64,000 nt of DNA, from the NCBI RefSeq assembly GCF_031880315.1, contig NZ_CP134771.1:5457001-5521000 (forward strand), read 5' to 3'. The notes below the pieces were generated by a model. The model did no database searches, was not told where the DNA came from, and saw only the letters and a program-made list of their open reading frames with translations. The translations under genes and the position numbers were made by a program. Shown piece by piece: positions 43,726-52,833 of this stretch (position 1 is its first letter; every line of letters begins with the position of its first letter). This stretch comes from Pseudomonas baltica. Its GTDB lineage: Bacteria > Pseudomonadota > Gammaproteobacteria > Pseudomonadales > Pseudomonadaceae.

Positions 43726-44925
43726 ATGCCTTCCGTACCACCGAGCCCATTCGAACTGGCCCGCGATGAAGCCTTCTGGAGCGAAATCGCTGCCCGCTAC
43801 GAACGCGATGACGGCCCGATCAACCTCGACAACGGCTATTTCGGGCGAATGAGCCATGACGTGGTCAATGCCTACGAGCAAGCGATTCGCCTGATCAACC
43901 GCAGCAACGCAGTGCATGTGCGTCAGCAATTCGATCGCCATCAAGGCCTGGAAATCCGCCAGCATCTGGCTAACCTCATGGGCCTGCCGGCCGAAGAACT
44001 GGCCTTCGCCCGCAGTGCATCGGAAGCGCTCGATTCATTGATCCGCAACTACAACCGCCTGCAACCCGGTGATCAGGTGCTGATCACCGACCTGGATTAC
44101 GGCTCAGTGCAGGGCGCCTTCCGCTGGCTGTGCAAGGCGCGCGGTGTGGAAATCGTCGAGTTGACGCACGTTCATCCCGCCACCTATGACGGCTTGCTGC
44201 GCACCTACACCGAGGCTTTCGCGGCACACCCGCGGCTCAAGCTGATGGCCCTGACCCATGTCACCCACCGCACCGGGCTGGTGATGCCGGTCAAGGCGAT
44301 CGCTCAGGCGGCCAAGGCCCATGGCATCGACGTGATCCTCGACGGCGCCCATTCCCTCGGCCAGCTGGACGTTGACCTCACGGATCTAGGCATTGAACTC
44401 GCCGGCTTCAACTTGCAGAAATGGATCGGCGCGCCCCTGAGCCTGGGGGTGATCCACGTTCGCCGCGACCGTCTCAAGGACTTCGACCCGGACATGGCCA
44501 ACCCCAGCTACCCGGCTGACGACATCCGTTGCCTGTCCCCCTACGGCACGCCGAACGTGCCAGCGCTGATGGCCTTGCCCGCGGTGTTTGCCGAGCACCA
44601 GGCGATCGGCGGTTGGGCGGTAAAGGGCGCGCGCCTGAGTTACCTGCGCGACCTGTGGGTGAGCGAAGCGCGCAAACTCGCCGGCATCGAAGTACTGACG
44701 CCGGACGATCCCCGTTTGTATTGCGGCCTCACCTCGTTCCGCTTTCGCGATGCCGAGGATCAACAAGCAATGGCACAACGGCTACTGAGCGAATTCAATA
44801 TCTTCACCGTCGCCCGTGAGGGGGCTGCGTGTGGGCCGTGCATTCGTGTCACGCCGGGGTTGAATACCCGCGTGGCGGATATCGAGGCGTTGGTAGCGGC
44901 ATTGAGAGCGCTATGCCCTGTTTGA
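43726..44925 (+). CDS. PLP-dependent class V aminotransferase (isopenicillin N epimerase-like)
   Basis: 399 residues. PLP-binding Lys in AGFNLQKWIGAPLSLG, the Asp contacting the cofactor nitrogen in VILDGAHSLGQLDV, and EELAFARSASEALDSLIRNY near the phosphate-binding region. Class V enzymes of this branch epimerise peptides or act as cysteine desulfurases; the branch resemblance is to isopenicillin N epimerase. AAGGAG lies six bases before the ATG. No adjacent biosynthetic partner. Confidence 0.87.
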   Translation: MPSVPPSPFELARDEAFWSEIAARYERDDGPINLDNGYFGRMSHDVVNAYEQAIRLINRSNAVHVRQQFDRHQGLEIRQHLANLMGLPAEELAFARSASEALDSLIRNYNRLQPGDQVLITDLDYGSVQGAFRWLCKARGVEIVELTHVHPATYDGLLRTYTEAFAAHPRLKLMALTHVTHRTGLVMPVKAIAQAAKAHGIDVILDGAHSLGQLDVDLTDLGIELAGFNLQKWIGAPLSLGVIHVRRDRLKDFDPDMANPSYPADDIRCLSPYGTPNVPALMALPAVFAEHQAIGGWAVKGARLSYLRDLWVSEARKLAGIEVLTPDDPRLYCGLTSFRFRDAEDQQAMAQRLLSEFNIFTVAREGAACGPCIRVTPGLNTRVADIEALVAALRALCPV

Positions 44926-45236
44926 ACTCCCCCGAAATCGCCCCCAGGCCGCAGCGTTGTAGGTCCGCTGCGCGCAAAACTGTGATCGCTGATATAGGCC
45001 TGATGGGTCATCTGCCTGGCCGTTTCAGGGGCGCCGCCATCGAACTGGCTGGCCATGATGGCACCGGGTGAAACTTGCACGCAGCGCCGAGGTCATTGCC
45101 TAAGGTGCAGATCGTCTACCCGCAGACCTTCACCCTCGATTCCGGTATCAAAAGTCCCCCGCAGTTTGCTCACGACTGAACGTCGAGTCAGGGCATGGCG
45201 GCGAAAAAACGGTCCCTACGTAACAGTGGTGCATGA
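44926..45236. other. Intergenic region upstream of the hybrid histidine kinase
   Basis: 311 bases. Short open frames on both strands look random and no repeat or hairpin of note was seen. It should contain the kinase promoter; no sigma70 consensus stands out. Confidence 0.4.
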
Positions 45237-48158
45237 GTGGAAGGCGATCTGAAAGACTTGACCCGCGAGCAACTGATCGCCGAGGTCACGCGACTGCGCG
45301 AGGCGCTGGCGGATGCCGCAGTCGATACGCAACTGCAGGCCAGTCAGGCGGCCTTGGCGACCAGTGAAGCGCGCCAACGGGCGATCTTCGAGAGTGCGGT
45401 CGATTTCGCCATGATCATCTTCGACCCGGCCGGCATCATTACCGAATGGAACAGTGGCGCCACTAACGTCATGGGCTGGACGGCCGAGGACATGCGCGGC
45501 CACCACGCCAATCGGTTCTTCACGCCGCCGGATCGTGCCAGTGGCCGAGTCGAGCACGAGATGCAACGCGCACTAAAGGACGGCCGGGCGTCCGACGAAC
45601 GCTGGCACCTGCGTCAGGACGGCCAGTTGTTCTGGGCGTCGGGCGAAATGATACCGCTGTATGACGACCGCGATGCCCACCTCGGCTTCGTCAAAATTCT
45701 GCGGGACCGTACCGATGAACACCTCGCCGGCCTCGCCCTCAAGCAAACCCAGGAGCGCTATCGTCTGGCGGTAAAGGCCACCAACGATGCCGTTTGGGAC
45801 TGGGACGTCAACGCCAACCATGTGCAGTGGAACGAAGCGCTGGAGCAGGCATACGGCCACCCGCTGGCAAGCGTCGATACCACCAGCGAATGGTGGATGG
45901 CGCAGATTCATCCCGCTGATCGGGCGCGCATCGAGGAATCGATTGTCGCGGTCCTCGAAGGCCAGGAAGAGGGCTGGACCGGTGAATATCGGTTCCGACG
46001 CCGCAACGGCAGCTACGCCGAGGTGCTCGACCGCGGCCAGGTCATCCGCGATGACCAGGGCCAGGTGGTACGGATGATCGGCGCCATGCTCGACCTGACC
46101 CGCATGCGCACGGCGGAAACCGCCCTGCGCCAAAGCGAGGAGCGCTTTCGCACGATTCTGGAGACGATCGAGTCGGCGTTCGCCATCGTCCAGGTCAAGT
46201 TCGATGCCGACGACCGCCCCATCGACTATCGCTTCGTCGAGGCCAACCCGGCATTCGAGCGCCAGGCGGGGGTCAATCTGCGCGGCAAGTGGGTCACCGA
46301 ATTCGCTCCGGATCTGGAGCAGTTCTGGTTCGATACCTACGGCCACGTCGCCAAGACCGGTGAGCCAGCCACCTTCGAAAATTATGCCGAGGCCTTCAAG
46401 CGTTGGTTCGACGTGCGCGCGGTGAGCGTCGGCGATCGCGACGACCGCCAGATTGCGATTATCTTCAGCGATGTCACTGAACGGCGAAACGCTCAGGAAC
46501 GCTTGCTCGTCAGCGAGGCCGTTGCCCGTGCAAACGTCGAGCGCGTGCAACTCGCTCTCGCCGCAGGCGCCATCATCGGCACCTGGCACTGGGATCTGCC
46601 GACCGATCGTTTCACCGTCGATGAAGCCTTCGCCCGCGCTTTCGGCCTTGATCCGGCGCTCGGCTACCAAGGGCTCAGCCTGGAGCAAGTGGCTGCCACA
46701 GTGCACCCCGAGGACCGTGAGGCGCTGACCGCTTCAATCAATCACGCCATCGCCAAAGGCGGCGCCTATGCCCATCAATATCGAGTTCGTCGTGCCGATG
46801 GCAACTACTACTGGATTGAAGCGAATGGCCGCGTCGACCATGGCGAAGACGGCACGCCACTGAGCTTCCCCGGAGTGATCATCGACGTCGAAGAACGCCG
46901 CTCCGTCGAAGCCGAACGCGACCGCGCCACCGCCGCCTTGCGGGCCTTGAACGACACCCTCGAACAACGCGTCAACGCGCGCACGGCCGAGCTGATGCAG
47001 GCCGAAGAAAAACTGCGCCAGTCGCAGAAGATGGAAGCCGTCGGCCAGTTGACCGGTGGCCTGGCGCACGACTTCAATAACCTGCTGGCCGGTATCTCCG
47101 GCGCCCTGGAGCTGATGGGCATGCGGATCGAGCAGGGCCGCTGGAAGGACGTCGACAAGTACATCGTCACCGCTCAGGGCGCGGCCAAGCGTGCCGCGGC
47201 ACTGACCCATCGGCTGCTGGCGTTCTCCCGACGCCAGACCCTCGATCCGCGCCCCACCGACGTCAACGCGCTCATGGAAGGCATGAGGGAACTGATCCAG
47301 CGCACCGTAGGCCCCAGCATTCTGGTCGAAACGGTGGGTGCCACCGGGTTGTGGGCGGCGCTGGTCGACCCCAGTCAGCTCGAGAACGCGTTGCTCAATT
47401 TGTGCCTCAATGCCCGCGATGCCATGCCCGACGGCGGTCGCATCACCATCGAAACGGCCAACCGCTGGATGGATCGCGAAGCCGCCCGCGCCCACGAGCT
47501 GCCCGAGGGCCAATACCTGTCGCTGTCGGTCAGCGATACCGGCATGGGCATGCCTGCCGATGTCATCGCCAAGGCCTTCGACCCGTTCTTCACCACCAAG
47601 CCGATCGGCGAGGGCACCGGGCTCGGGCTGTCGATGATCTACGGGTTCGCCAAGCAGTCGGGTGGACAGGTGCGGATTTATTCGGAGGTGGGGCTGGGCA
47701 GCACCGTACGCATTTACCTGCCGCGTTATTACGGCAGCGCCCCCCTGGACGAGAGCGATTCACTGGCGACGCCGGCGACCGTGGTGCAGACCGGCGAAAC
47801 CATCCTGATCGTCGATGACGAGCCAACCGTGCGCATGCTGCTGACCGAGGTGCTGGGCGAACTGGGCTACACCCTGATTGAAGCGGCCGACAGCCTGGCC
47901 GGGCTCAAGGTACTGCAGTCCGATGTGCATATCGATTTGCTGATCACCGACGTCGGGCTGCCCGGCGGCATGAACGGCCGGCAGATGGCCGATGCCGGGC
48001 GTGAGGTTCGGCCAGGGCTCAGGACGCTGTTCATCACCGGCTATGCCGAAAATGCGGTGATCGGCAATGGCCACCTGGCGCCGGGGATGCAGGTGCTGAC
48101 CAAGCCTTTCGCGATCGACACGCTGGCGGCCAAGGTGCAGGAATTGATGGCGCCCTGA
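45237..48158 (+). CDS. Hybrid sensor histidine kinase with four PAS domains and a receiver
   Basis: 973 residues, GTG start. A short coiled start is followed by four PAS/PAC units (about 45-160, 170-290, 300-420, 435-560), e.g. FDPAGIITEWNSGATNVMGW and HWDLPTDRFTVDEAFARAFG. Then a coiled linker, an H-box GGLAHDFNNLLAGISGAL with His611, N-box LLNLCLNARDAMPDGG, G-boxes VSDTGMGMPA and GEGTGLGLSMIYGFAKQSGG, and a C-terminal receiver (ILIVDDEPTVRMLL) with Asp905 in LLITDVGLPGGMNG. No membrane segment, so cytoplasmic, sensing via PAS cofactors or ligands. No response regulator or output gene is adjacent; signal goes to an unlinked partner. Confidence 0.94.
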   Translation: MEGDLKDLTREQLIAEVTRLREALADAAVDTQLQASQAALATSEARQRAIFESAVDFAMIIFDPAGIITEWNSGATNVMGWTAEDMRGHHANRFFTPPDRASGRVEHEMQRALKDGRASDERWHLRQDGQLFWASGEMIPLYDDRDAHLGFVKILRDRTDEHLAGLALKQTQERYRLAVKATNDAVWDWDVNANHVQWNEALEQAYGHPLASVDTTSEWWMAQIHPADRARIEESIVAVLEGQEEGWTGEYRFRRRNGSYAEVLDRGQVIRDDQGQVVRMIGAMLDLTRMRTAETALRQSEERFRTILETIESAFAIVQVKFDADDRPIDYRFVEANPAFERQAGVNLRGKWVTEFAPDLEQFWFDTYGHVAKTGEPATFENYAEAFKRWFDVRAVSVGDRDDRQIAIIFSDVTERRNAQERLLVSEAVARANVERVQLALAAGAIIGTWHWDLPTDRFTVDEAFARAFGLDPALGYQGLSLEQVAATVHPEDREALTASINHAIAKGGAYAHQYRVRRADGNYYWIEANGRVDHGEDGTPLSFPGVIIDVEERRSVEAERDRATAALRALNDTLEQRVNARTAELMQAEEKLRQSQKMEAVGQLTGGLAHDFNNLLAGISGALELMGMRIEQGRWKDVDKYIVTAQGAAKRAAALTHRLLAFSRRQTLDPRPTDVNALMEGMRELIQRTVGPSILVETVGATGLWAALVDPSQLENALLNLCLNARDAMPDGGRITIETANRWMDREAARAHELPEGQYLSLSVSDTGMGMPADVIAKAFDPFFTTKPIGEGTGLGLSMIYGFAKQSGGQVRIYSEVGLGSTVRIYLPRYYGSAPLDESDSLATPATVVQTGETILIVDDEPTVRMLLTEVLGELGYTLIEAADSLAGLKVLQSDVHIDLLITDVGLPGGMNGRQMADAGREVRPGLRTLFITGYAENAVIGNGHLAPGMQVLTKPFAIDTLAAKVQELMAP

Positions 48159-48172
48159 ACGGCGCCACCTGG

Positions 48173-49567
48173 TTACTTCGGCAAAAAGCTACCCTCGCGC
48201 AAACTGCGCTCAATGTCTTCCAGGCTGCGCCCGCCGGTTTCCGGCACGAGGAAATAAATGAACACCCACGCGGCTGCGTTCAAACCGGCATACACCCACA
48301 TGGCACCGCCCACGCCCAGCCAGTGGGTCATGGTCAGCGCCGTGCCGGTCAGCAGGAGGTTGGAGCCCCACAGCATGGCGGCGTGCAAGCCGATGGCCTG
48401 GTCGCGAATGGCGATCGGGTAGATTTCCGCGCCGGTCAGCCAGCCGATGATCTGGATGCCGCCGGAGTTGAAGATCATGAACACGATCAAACAGGCGACG
48501 ATCCACCACGCCTGACTGTCGCCGGCCAGGTTGAAGTGCAGCACCGCACCTAGCACCAGCAGGCTCACCACAGCGCCGGGAATCATTGCCAGGCTCAGCG
48601 TGCGTCGGCCGGTGCGATCGACGATCATCTTGCCCACGAAGGTCATCACCAGGTAAGTGATGGCCACGCCCAGCGCCGACCACAGCGCCGCCGAGGCACC
48701 GAAACCGGCGTTCTTCAGAAAGGTGGGCGTGTAGTAGATCATCATCTCGATGCCGCTCAACTGGGTGAAGGCGGCGATGCCGAGGCCGGCGACCAGTGCC
48801 GGGCGCACCCAGGACTCCTTCATCGCGGCCCAGCCCACGTTCGGCAGTTGGTCGCGTTGCTCGACCACTTCCTGAATATCGGCGATCTCTTCTCTCACTT
48901 CGCGGCGGGTTTCGCGCACCAGCGACAGTGCCTCGGCGGCGTCCTTGGGGCGGTCGTTCTCGACCAGCCAGCGCGGGCTGCCCGGCAGCTTGCTCATGCC
49001 CAGCAACAGCACCAGCGAAGGCACCAGCGCGACGCCGATCATCCAGCGCCAGTCGAACAGGTTCTGCCCGGCCACGCCGACGATCGCCGCCAGCAGGATG
49101 CCCACACCGATCGAAACGTTGAAGTAGGTCACCAGGCGCCCGCGTTTGTCGGCGGGTGCCAGTTCGGCGATATAGGTCGGGACGATCTGCGTCGAGCCGC
49201 CGACGGCGAAGCCCAGCACCAGCCGCGCGACGGCGAGACACCAGACATTCGGTGACAGCGCCGCGGCCACCACGCCCACGCAGTAGATGGCGGCGACGAT
49301 CATGATGGTGGTACGTCGACCGCGGCTGGCCGACAGCCGCGTGGCACTGATAGCACCGATTACCGCGCCAAGCAGGATAGCGGCGGTGACCAGTTCCTGA
49401 GCGCGATAGCCGAGCTGAAACTCGTTTGCAATCTGCGGCAAGGCACCGGAAATGATGCCGGTGTCGTAGCCGTACAGGCCGCCGGCGATGGCCGCGACGG
49501 TGGCGACCATGGCCATGTACGTCTGGGGTTTGAGGCTGGTGCCCGAGTCGGAGTAGGCTGAAGTCAT
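48173..49567 (-). CDS. MFS sugar porter
   Basis: 464 residues, 12 helices. GGLYGYDTGIISGALPQIAN in TM1, RGRRTTIMI in loop 2-3, LPGSPRWLVEN (PESPR motif variant) in the central loop and VPETGGRSLEDIE (PETKGRSLEEIE variant) at the C-terminus define the sugar porter family of proton symporters for hexoses, pentoses or inositol. Single gene, convergent with the hybrid kinase (14-base gap). Specific sugar not predictable. Confidence 0.9.
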   Translation of the reverse strand: MTSAYSDSGTSLKPQTYMAMVATVAAIAGGLYGYDTGIISGALPQIANEFQLGYRAQELVTAAILLGAVIGAISATRLSASRGRRTTIMIVAAIYCVGVVAAALSPNVWCLAVARLVLGFAVGGSTQIVPTYIAELAPADKRGRLVTYFNVSIGVGILLAAIVGVAGQNLFDWRWMIGVALVPSLVLLLGMSKLPGSPRWLVENDRPKDAAEALSLVRETRREVREEIADIQEVVEQRDQLPNVGWAAMKESWVRPALVAGLGIAAFTQLSGIEMMIYYTPTFLKNAGFGASAALWSALGVAITYLVMTFVGKMIVDRTGRRTLSLAMIPGAVVSLLVLGAVLHFNLAGDSQAWWIVACLIVFMIFNSGGIQIIGWLTGAEIYPIAIRDQAIGLHAAMLWGSNLLLTGTALTMTHWLGVGGAMWVYAGLNAAAWVFIYFLVPETGGRSLEDIERSLREGSFLPK

Positions 49568-49845
49568 GGGGGAATCCTTGGGTCATCGATCAACAGTGCA
49601 GACTGCGCTCGTGGTAGTGGCACAGTGATGCAGGGTATGGAGGGTTGACCTTCGGCGCGCTGAAACGGTTCCGCGTCCGGTGCCCAGGGGCGATGTATGA
49701 GCGGGTGTATTGGGCTTTCTCGTCGCCATGCAGAGAAGTGTTTCCGTTGCTTGTGATCGAGCTGTCGGCACGTTAACCTCTCGCCCTCGCTGCATATCAG
49801 CGACGTGGGCTTGGCGGCCCTGGCACTTCTCGCAATAGCGCTCTT

Positions 49846-49885
49846 CACCGCATTGCAGGCGGATTTCTTCGCCTGCAATGCGGTG
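49846..49885. other. Perfect 16-bp hairpin
   Basis: CACCGCATTGCAGGCG and its exact complement enclose GATTTCTT. It lies immediately upstream of the folded leader of the DUF6124 gene. No T-run follows. Could be the 3' end of an upstream transcript or part of the leader. Confidence 0.7.
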
Positions 49886-49889
49886 CTAT

Positions 49890-49960
49890 GGCGAATTGCG
49901 CAGGGACCTCTTCGGAGGTGCCGGGTGAGGTGCCGGTCCGCCAACCTTGCGTAATTCGCC
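49890..49960 (+). ncRNA. Candidate structured RNA leader upstream of the DUF6124 gene
   Basis: 49890-49905 pairs with 49945-49960 over 16 consecutive positions (14 Watson-Crick and two G-U pairs). The enclosed part folds into two hairpins: ACCTC/GAGGT closed by a UUCG tetraloop (49906-49919), and GCCGG/CCGGT around GTGAGGTG (49920-49937). The resulting multibranch shape with a UUCG loop is typical of selected RNA rather than chance. CCACC (49959-49963) could alternatively pair with GGTGG (49985-49989) near the start of translation, hinting at a switch. Function and class unknown. Confidence 0.6.
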
Positions 49961-49988
49961 ACCCATTCTGCTTGGCGGCAGGAAGGTG

Positions 49989-50024
49989 GTGATCCTGACT
50001 TCTGTATGGATTCCTACCTCATGA
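49989..50024 (+). CDS. Possible 11-codon leader peptide overlapping the DUF6124 start
   Basis: GTG follows AGGA (49980-49983) by five bases and opens an 11-codon frame (V-I-L-T-S-V-W-I-P-T-S) whose TGA overlaps the ATG at 50021 as ATGA. The main gene lacks a good ribosome site of its own, so coupled translation is plausible. Supported only by spacing and overlap. Confidence 0.3.
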   Translation: MILTSVWIPTS

Positions 50025-50287
50025 CTCACTTCGATCTGAACACCGCTGGCACCACTCTCTGGGGCCGCAGCCTCGACGGCCACTCGTTATTTGCCGTCAA
50101 CCCCGATATCCCCGCCGTCGATGCCCTCGAACACGCCTCCATCCTGCAAGACTGCGCGAACAAATTGATGACTGAACCGGCGTTCGGTGACCCTACAGGC
50201 CATGCGGCGTTGTCTGCTCTGTACCTGAACGAGATGGCCAAGGCGTTGATGGATGATGTGGCGCAGGCGATGGGATCACCGGTCTAG
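50021..50287 (+). CDS. DUF6124-family small protein
   Basis: 88 residues from this ATG; an in-frame ATG at 50006 would add five. SLFAVNPDIPAVDALEHASI followed by a helix and YLNEMAKALMDDVAQAM is the pattern of the Pseudomonas-specific DUF6124 (formerly DUF3077) proteins, which are small, multicopy and of unknown function. The gene is preceded by the folded leader and possible leader peptide described here and followed by an 8-bp inverted repeat. Confidence 0.78.
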   Translation: MTHFDLNTAGTTLWGRSLDGHSLFAVNPDIPAVDALEHASILQDCANKLMTEPAFGDPTGHAALSALYLNEMAKALMDDVAQAMGSPV

Positions 50288-50298
50288 TGGGTATGACT

Positions 50299-50330
50299 CC
50301 TCACAGATAACGTTTGTCGTCCCTGTGAGG
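50299..50330 (+). terminator. Weak stem-loop after the DUF6124 gene
   Basis: CCTCACAG (50299-50306) and CTGTGAGG (50323-50330) are perfect complements with a 16-base loop, 11 bases after the stop codon. No T-run. Confidence 0.4.
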
Positions 50331-50402
50331 TGCTTGCCTCACGGGCTTGCTGTATCTGGCAGGATATTTTTGCATTTACCCCTCTAAACTAAGCGCGTCG
50401 AC

Positions 50403-50795
50403 GGAGCTCGGCCTCATAGGCGCTGCGCTCCTGCTTGGCGGCGTCATCTTCGCGCTGCGCGGGTTTGATCGGGTACAGGTTGGCCCCCGTACTGGACGTT
50501 GTCGCGGCGGATCCCGATGCTGCCCGCCAACCTCAGCGAGGCGCCGGCGTAGCCCAGGCGCGTGCGCCAAAGTGCATGGAGAAACGGCCCAAACTCTTGG
50601 TTTTTGGCGTACGTGCGTCGCCCACGTAATAGGTGATGCTTACGTCCTTGGCCTTGTTACGGTCTGGCAGATCGACTTTCAACAACTGAGCTCGCCGCGG
50701 GCCAAGTCGATGCTAGGTGCCACGCTGCCAGACATCGCGAGGCCGTCGGAGAAAGAGAACGAAGGGCCTTTGCCTCTGAGCTGGAGTGCATAGGC
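50403..50795 (-). pseudogene. Decayed internal fragment of the large effector-like gene
   Basis: Nearly 400 bases match, on the same strand, the interior of the intact 1119-residue gene (roughly its 55264-55660 segment). For example, both contain GGCGGCGTCATCTTCGCG and TACGTCCTTGGCCTTGTT. Base substitutions and small indels (an extra C in GGCCCCCGTACT) break the frame, and neither end of the gene is present. It lies directly downstream of the first Sel1 gene, in the place where a further large-gene module would be expected. Confidence 0.85.
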
Positions 50796-50822
50796 AGAAT
50801 ATTATTCTCAATCACTAAGTTT

Positions 50823-51827
50823 TTAGTCACCAATTTTATCTGGGAGAAATGAAAGGGGTGGATGTGACGATTTCCATTTCACTGCAAACTTTAAGGCCTG
50901 ATCTAGCTGGTCTTTTGTCATTTTGGCTTCAATCTGTGGTAGAGCATCATTGACATAGTTCTGGACGTCTCCGCCGCCATCTAATATTTTGAGTGTGGAT
51001 ATTAGAGCATGTCCTTTGATCAGATCTTCTCGTAGACCTATTGCGCCTGGATCAATGGCGAGGAAGTATCCATAATTATAAACCGCAGGCTCATATCCAG
51101 TGTCGGCCGCGACTTCCAGCCAATGGCGTGCTTCTACGAGGGAGTTTTTTCCTCGAAGCTCTCCAAAATAGTACATCATTGCTTTTGGATATCCACTTTC
51201 CGCAGCAGACTTCAGTAGTTGCAGGACTGCTTTGTGTCTGCTGCCTGGAATAATAAAAATACCTGCGCCATCACGATAGAGATTCGCAAGTTTATATTGT
51301 GCTTGTGGATAGCCAGCATTGCTAGCTTTCTCTAGCCACTCTATCTTTCCTGTCGCTTCGTATAATACAGCCATAGCTTCAGCGTCGCCATTTTCTGCGT
51401 TTGGTTTCGCGGTATTTATCAACTTTGTGAACCATTCATCCGAAGATGTAGCGCCTGCTTTGCAGTTTTTCATGACAGTGCATAGATCTTCATCTGATTG
51501 TGAAAGTTGTAGCATTGCGTAATAGTCGCCCTGTTCTGCTGAAGCCTCGTACCACTTGAAAGCTTCAGAGGTCATATATTGTTTATCATTTTTAATTGCG
51601 CTGGCTAGATAGAATTGGGCCTCTCTGTCTCCAGCTTCCGCTGCGACTGATAACTGAGACTCTGCAGGCTTGTATTGATTGTAGAGTGTTATCCCTTCTG
51701 TTTTTGCTTTCTCCTGATCCGCTGTTAGCTGAGCTATAGATGGCATTGAGGCAAATAAAAAAAATGTCGAGATTACCGAAACTGCAAGCCTTCTAATTTT
51801 CAATGTTTTTTCTCTTTTGAATTCCAT
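50823..51827 (-). CDS. Exported Sel1-repeat protein A (candidate immunity protein)
   Basis: 334 residues with an N-terminal signal peptide (hydrophobic SVISTFFLFASMPSIAQ) and several Sel1-like repeats (AAEAGDREAQFYLASAIKND, SAAESGYPKAMMYYFGELRG). It is paralogous throughout to Sel1 protein B, including the GYFLAIDPGAIGL segment and the C-terminal KWKSSHPPLSFLPDKIG. A TTG nine codons later aligns with the start of protein B and is an alternative. It follows, by one base, the decayed C-terminal copy of the large gene. AT-rich compared with flanking DNA. Periplasmic location would suit protection against an effector delivered to the periplasm; this is inference. Confidence 0.8.
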   Translation of the reverse strand: MEFKREKTLKIRRLAVSVISTFFLFASMPSIAQLTADQEKAKTEGITLYNQYKPAESQLSVAAEAGDREAQFYLASAIKNDKQYMTSEAFKWYEASAEQGDYYAMLQLSQSDEDLCTVMKNCKAGATSSDEWFTKLINTAKPNAENGDAEAMAVLYEATGKIEWLEKASNAGYPQAQYKLANLYRDGAGIFIIPGSRHKAVLQLLKSAAESGYPKAMMYYFGELRGKNSLVEARHWLEVAADTGYEPAVYNYGYFLAIDPGAIGLREDLIKGHALISTLKILDGGGDVQNYVNDALPQIEAKMTKDQLDQALKFAVKWKSSHPPLSFLPDKIGD

Positions 51828-51828
51828 A

Positions 51829-52833
51829 TTATTCTTTATAGCTTATTGTTGTGTTGCGATAAAATGTGTCATATGACTTAAATGCTTGGCAGTGTTAATC
51901 AAGGTTTGCGCCGAGTAGTTTGGAATTGTTTTTGTAGGAGTTTCGTCCTGAGTCACTTCTGGCGTCGAATAGCCTTAGTACCGCTTCTGCCATAAAACTA
52001 TCTAGTTTGTATCTGCTCTCGCAGTATGCTTGTCCAGAATTCTGTGGCATGGAACCAAATTTGTGCATGCGTTTGCAAGCGTCCTCAAACTGTTGTCGCG
52101 CATTCTGAAGTCACCCATTTTTTTTTGCATTGCTCACAATCCAACGGAGGACTATCTCTAGGGCTTGTTGCTGTAGCAAGTGTGCTTTATCTTTGGTGTA
52201 TTTGGCTTTGGAAGATTTCGTTTCTCCGGACAATTCCCTGGTCTCTGAAATTTCAAATGATTCTGGTTCAGAAATTAATGTCATAAATATCGGTCCGAGT
52301 GCCGCTGGAGTAGCATTCACGAACCATTCCTCAAGTTCCGCCGGTTTGCTATACGTCATAATAGTATGCGCAATAGCCCCCCACGCCCGGCACTTGTCAA
52401 CGCCTCATACAAGTTCATAATGGCATCAACACCCATCAAATACATCATATTCACATCCTACCCGACAGCCCCCAGCAAGTTCAATCTGGACGCCAGATCC
52501 GCCGCTTCCTCCGACATCCAAGTAACCCGCTGCCCCTCATTCTTGTGCAACTCGCCAGGCCGCCGGAGACGGAAAACGAAGGACCTGCGCCTTTGAACTC
52601 GTGATGGATGCTGTCTTGAGGCGGCGTGAGGCAACGCACGAACTGTGCCTGGGGGCTTTTATCGAATAGCCGCACGTCGCCGCGGATGCTTTCCTTGAAC
52701 ACGACCTGCTTCAAGCGCTCGCCCCATTCGAGGCGGTCACTGGCGCTCTGCAGTTTGACCACCTTGCAGCCCTTGCTCTGCAGGAAGGTGTGGAATTTCT
52801 CGATGTCGAACCACCCGTCATGATCGAACCAAT
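51829..52833 (-). pseudogene. Second, truncated and mutated copy of the large effector-like gene
   Basis: In transcription order it holds the WFDHDGWFDIEKFHTFLQ to GPSFSV segment, then jumps (deletion of about 0.84 kb relative to the intact gene) to the WMSEEAADLASRLNLLGAVG segment and continues to the natural C-terminus (SYDTFYRNTTISYKE). The N-terminal half is absent. The frame is broken by the deletion, a nonsense codon in AVG-Leu (TAG), loss of a G in a G-run, and two further in-frame stops (TGA after AKKNG, TAA in NLD-HC). The C-terminal 170 residues differ markedly from the intact copy while the anchor segments are almost identical. Confidence 0.88.

Noticed and set aside
49821..49837. 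Sigma54-like TGGCAC-GCAA sequence upstream of the DUF6124 region
   Set aside because: GG and GC are separated by eight, not ten, bases, so it cannot be a sigma54 promoter.
49564..49962. 132-codon minus-strand frame upstream of the sugar porter
   Set aside because: It runs through both perfect hairpins and the folded leader; the product is Arg/Ser/Pro-rich without motifs.
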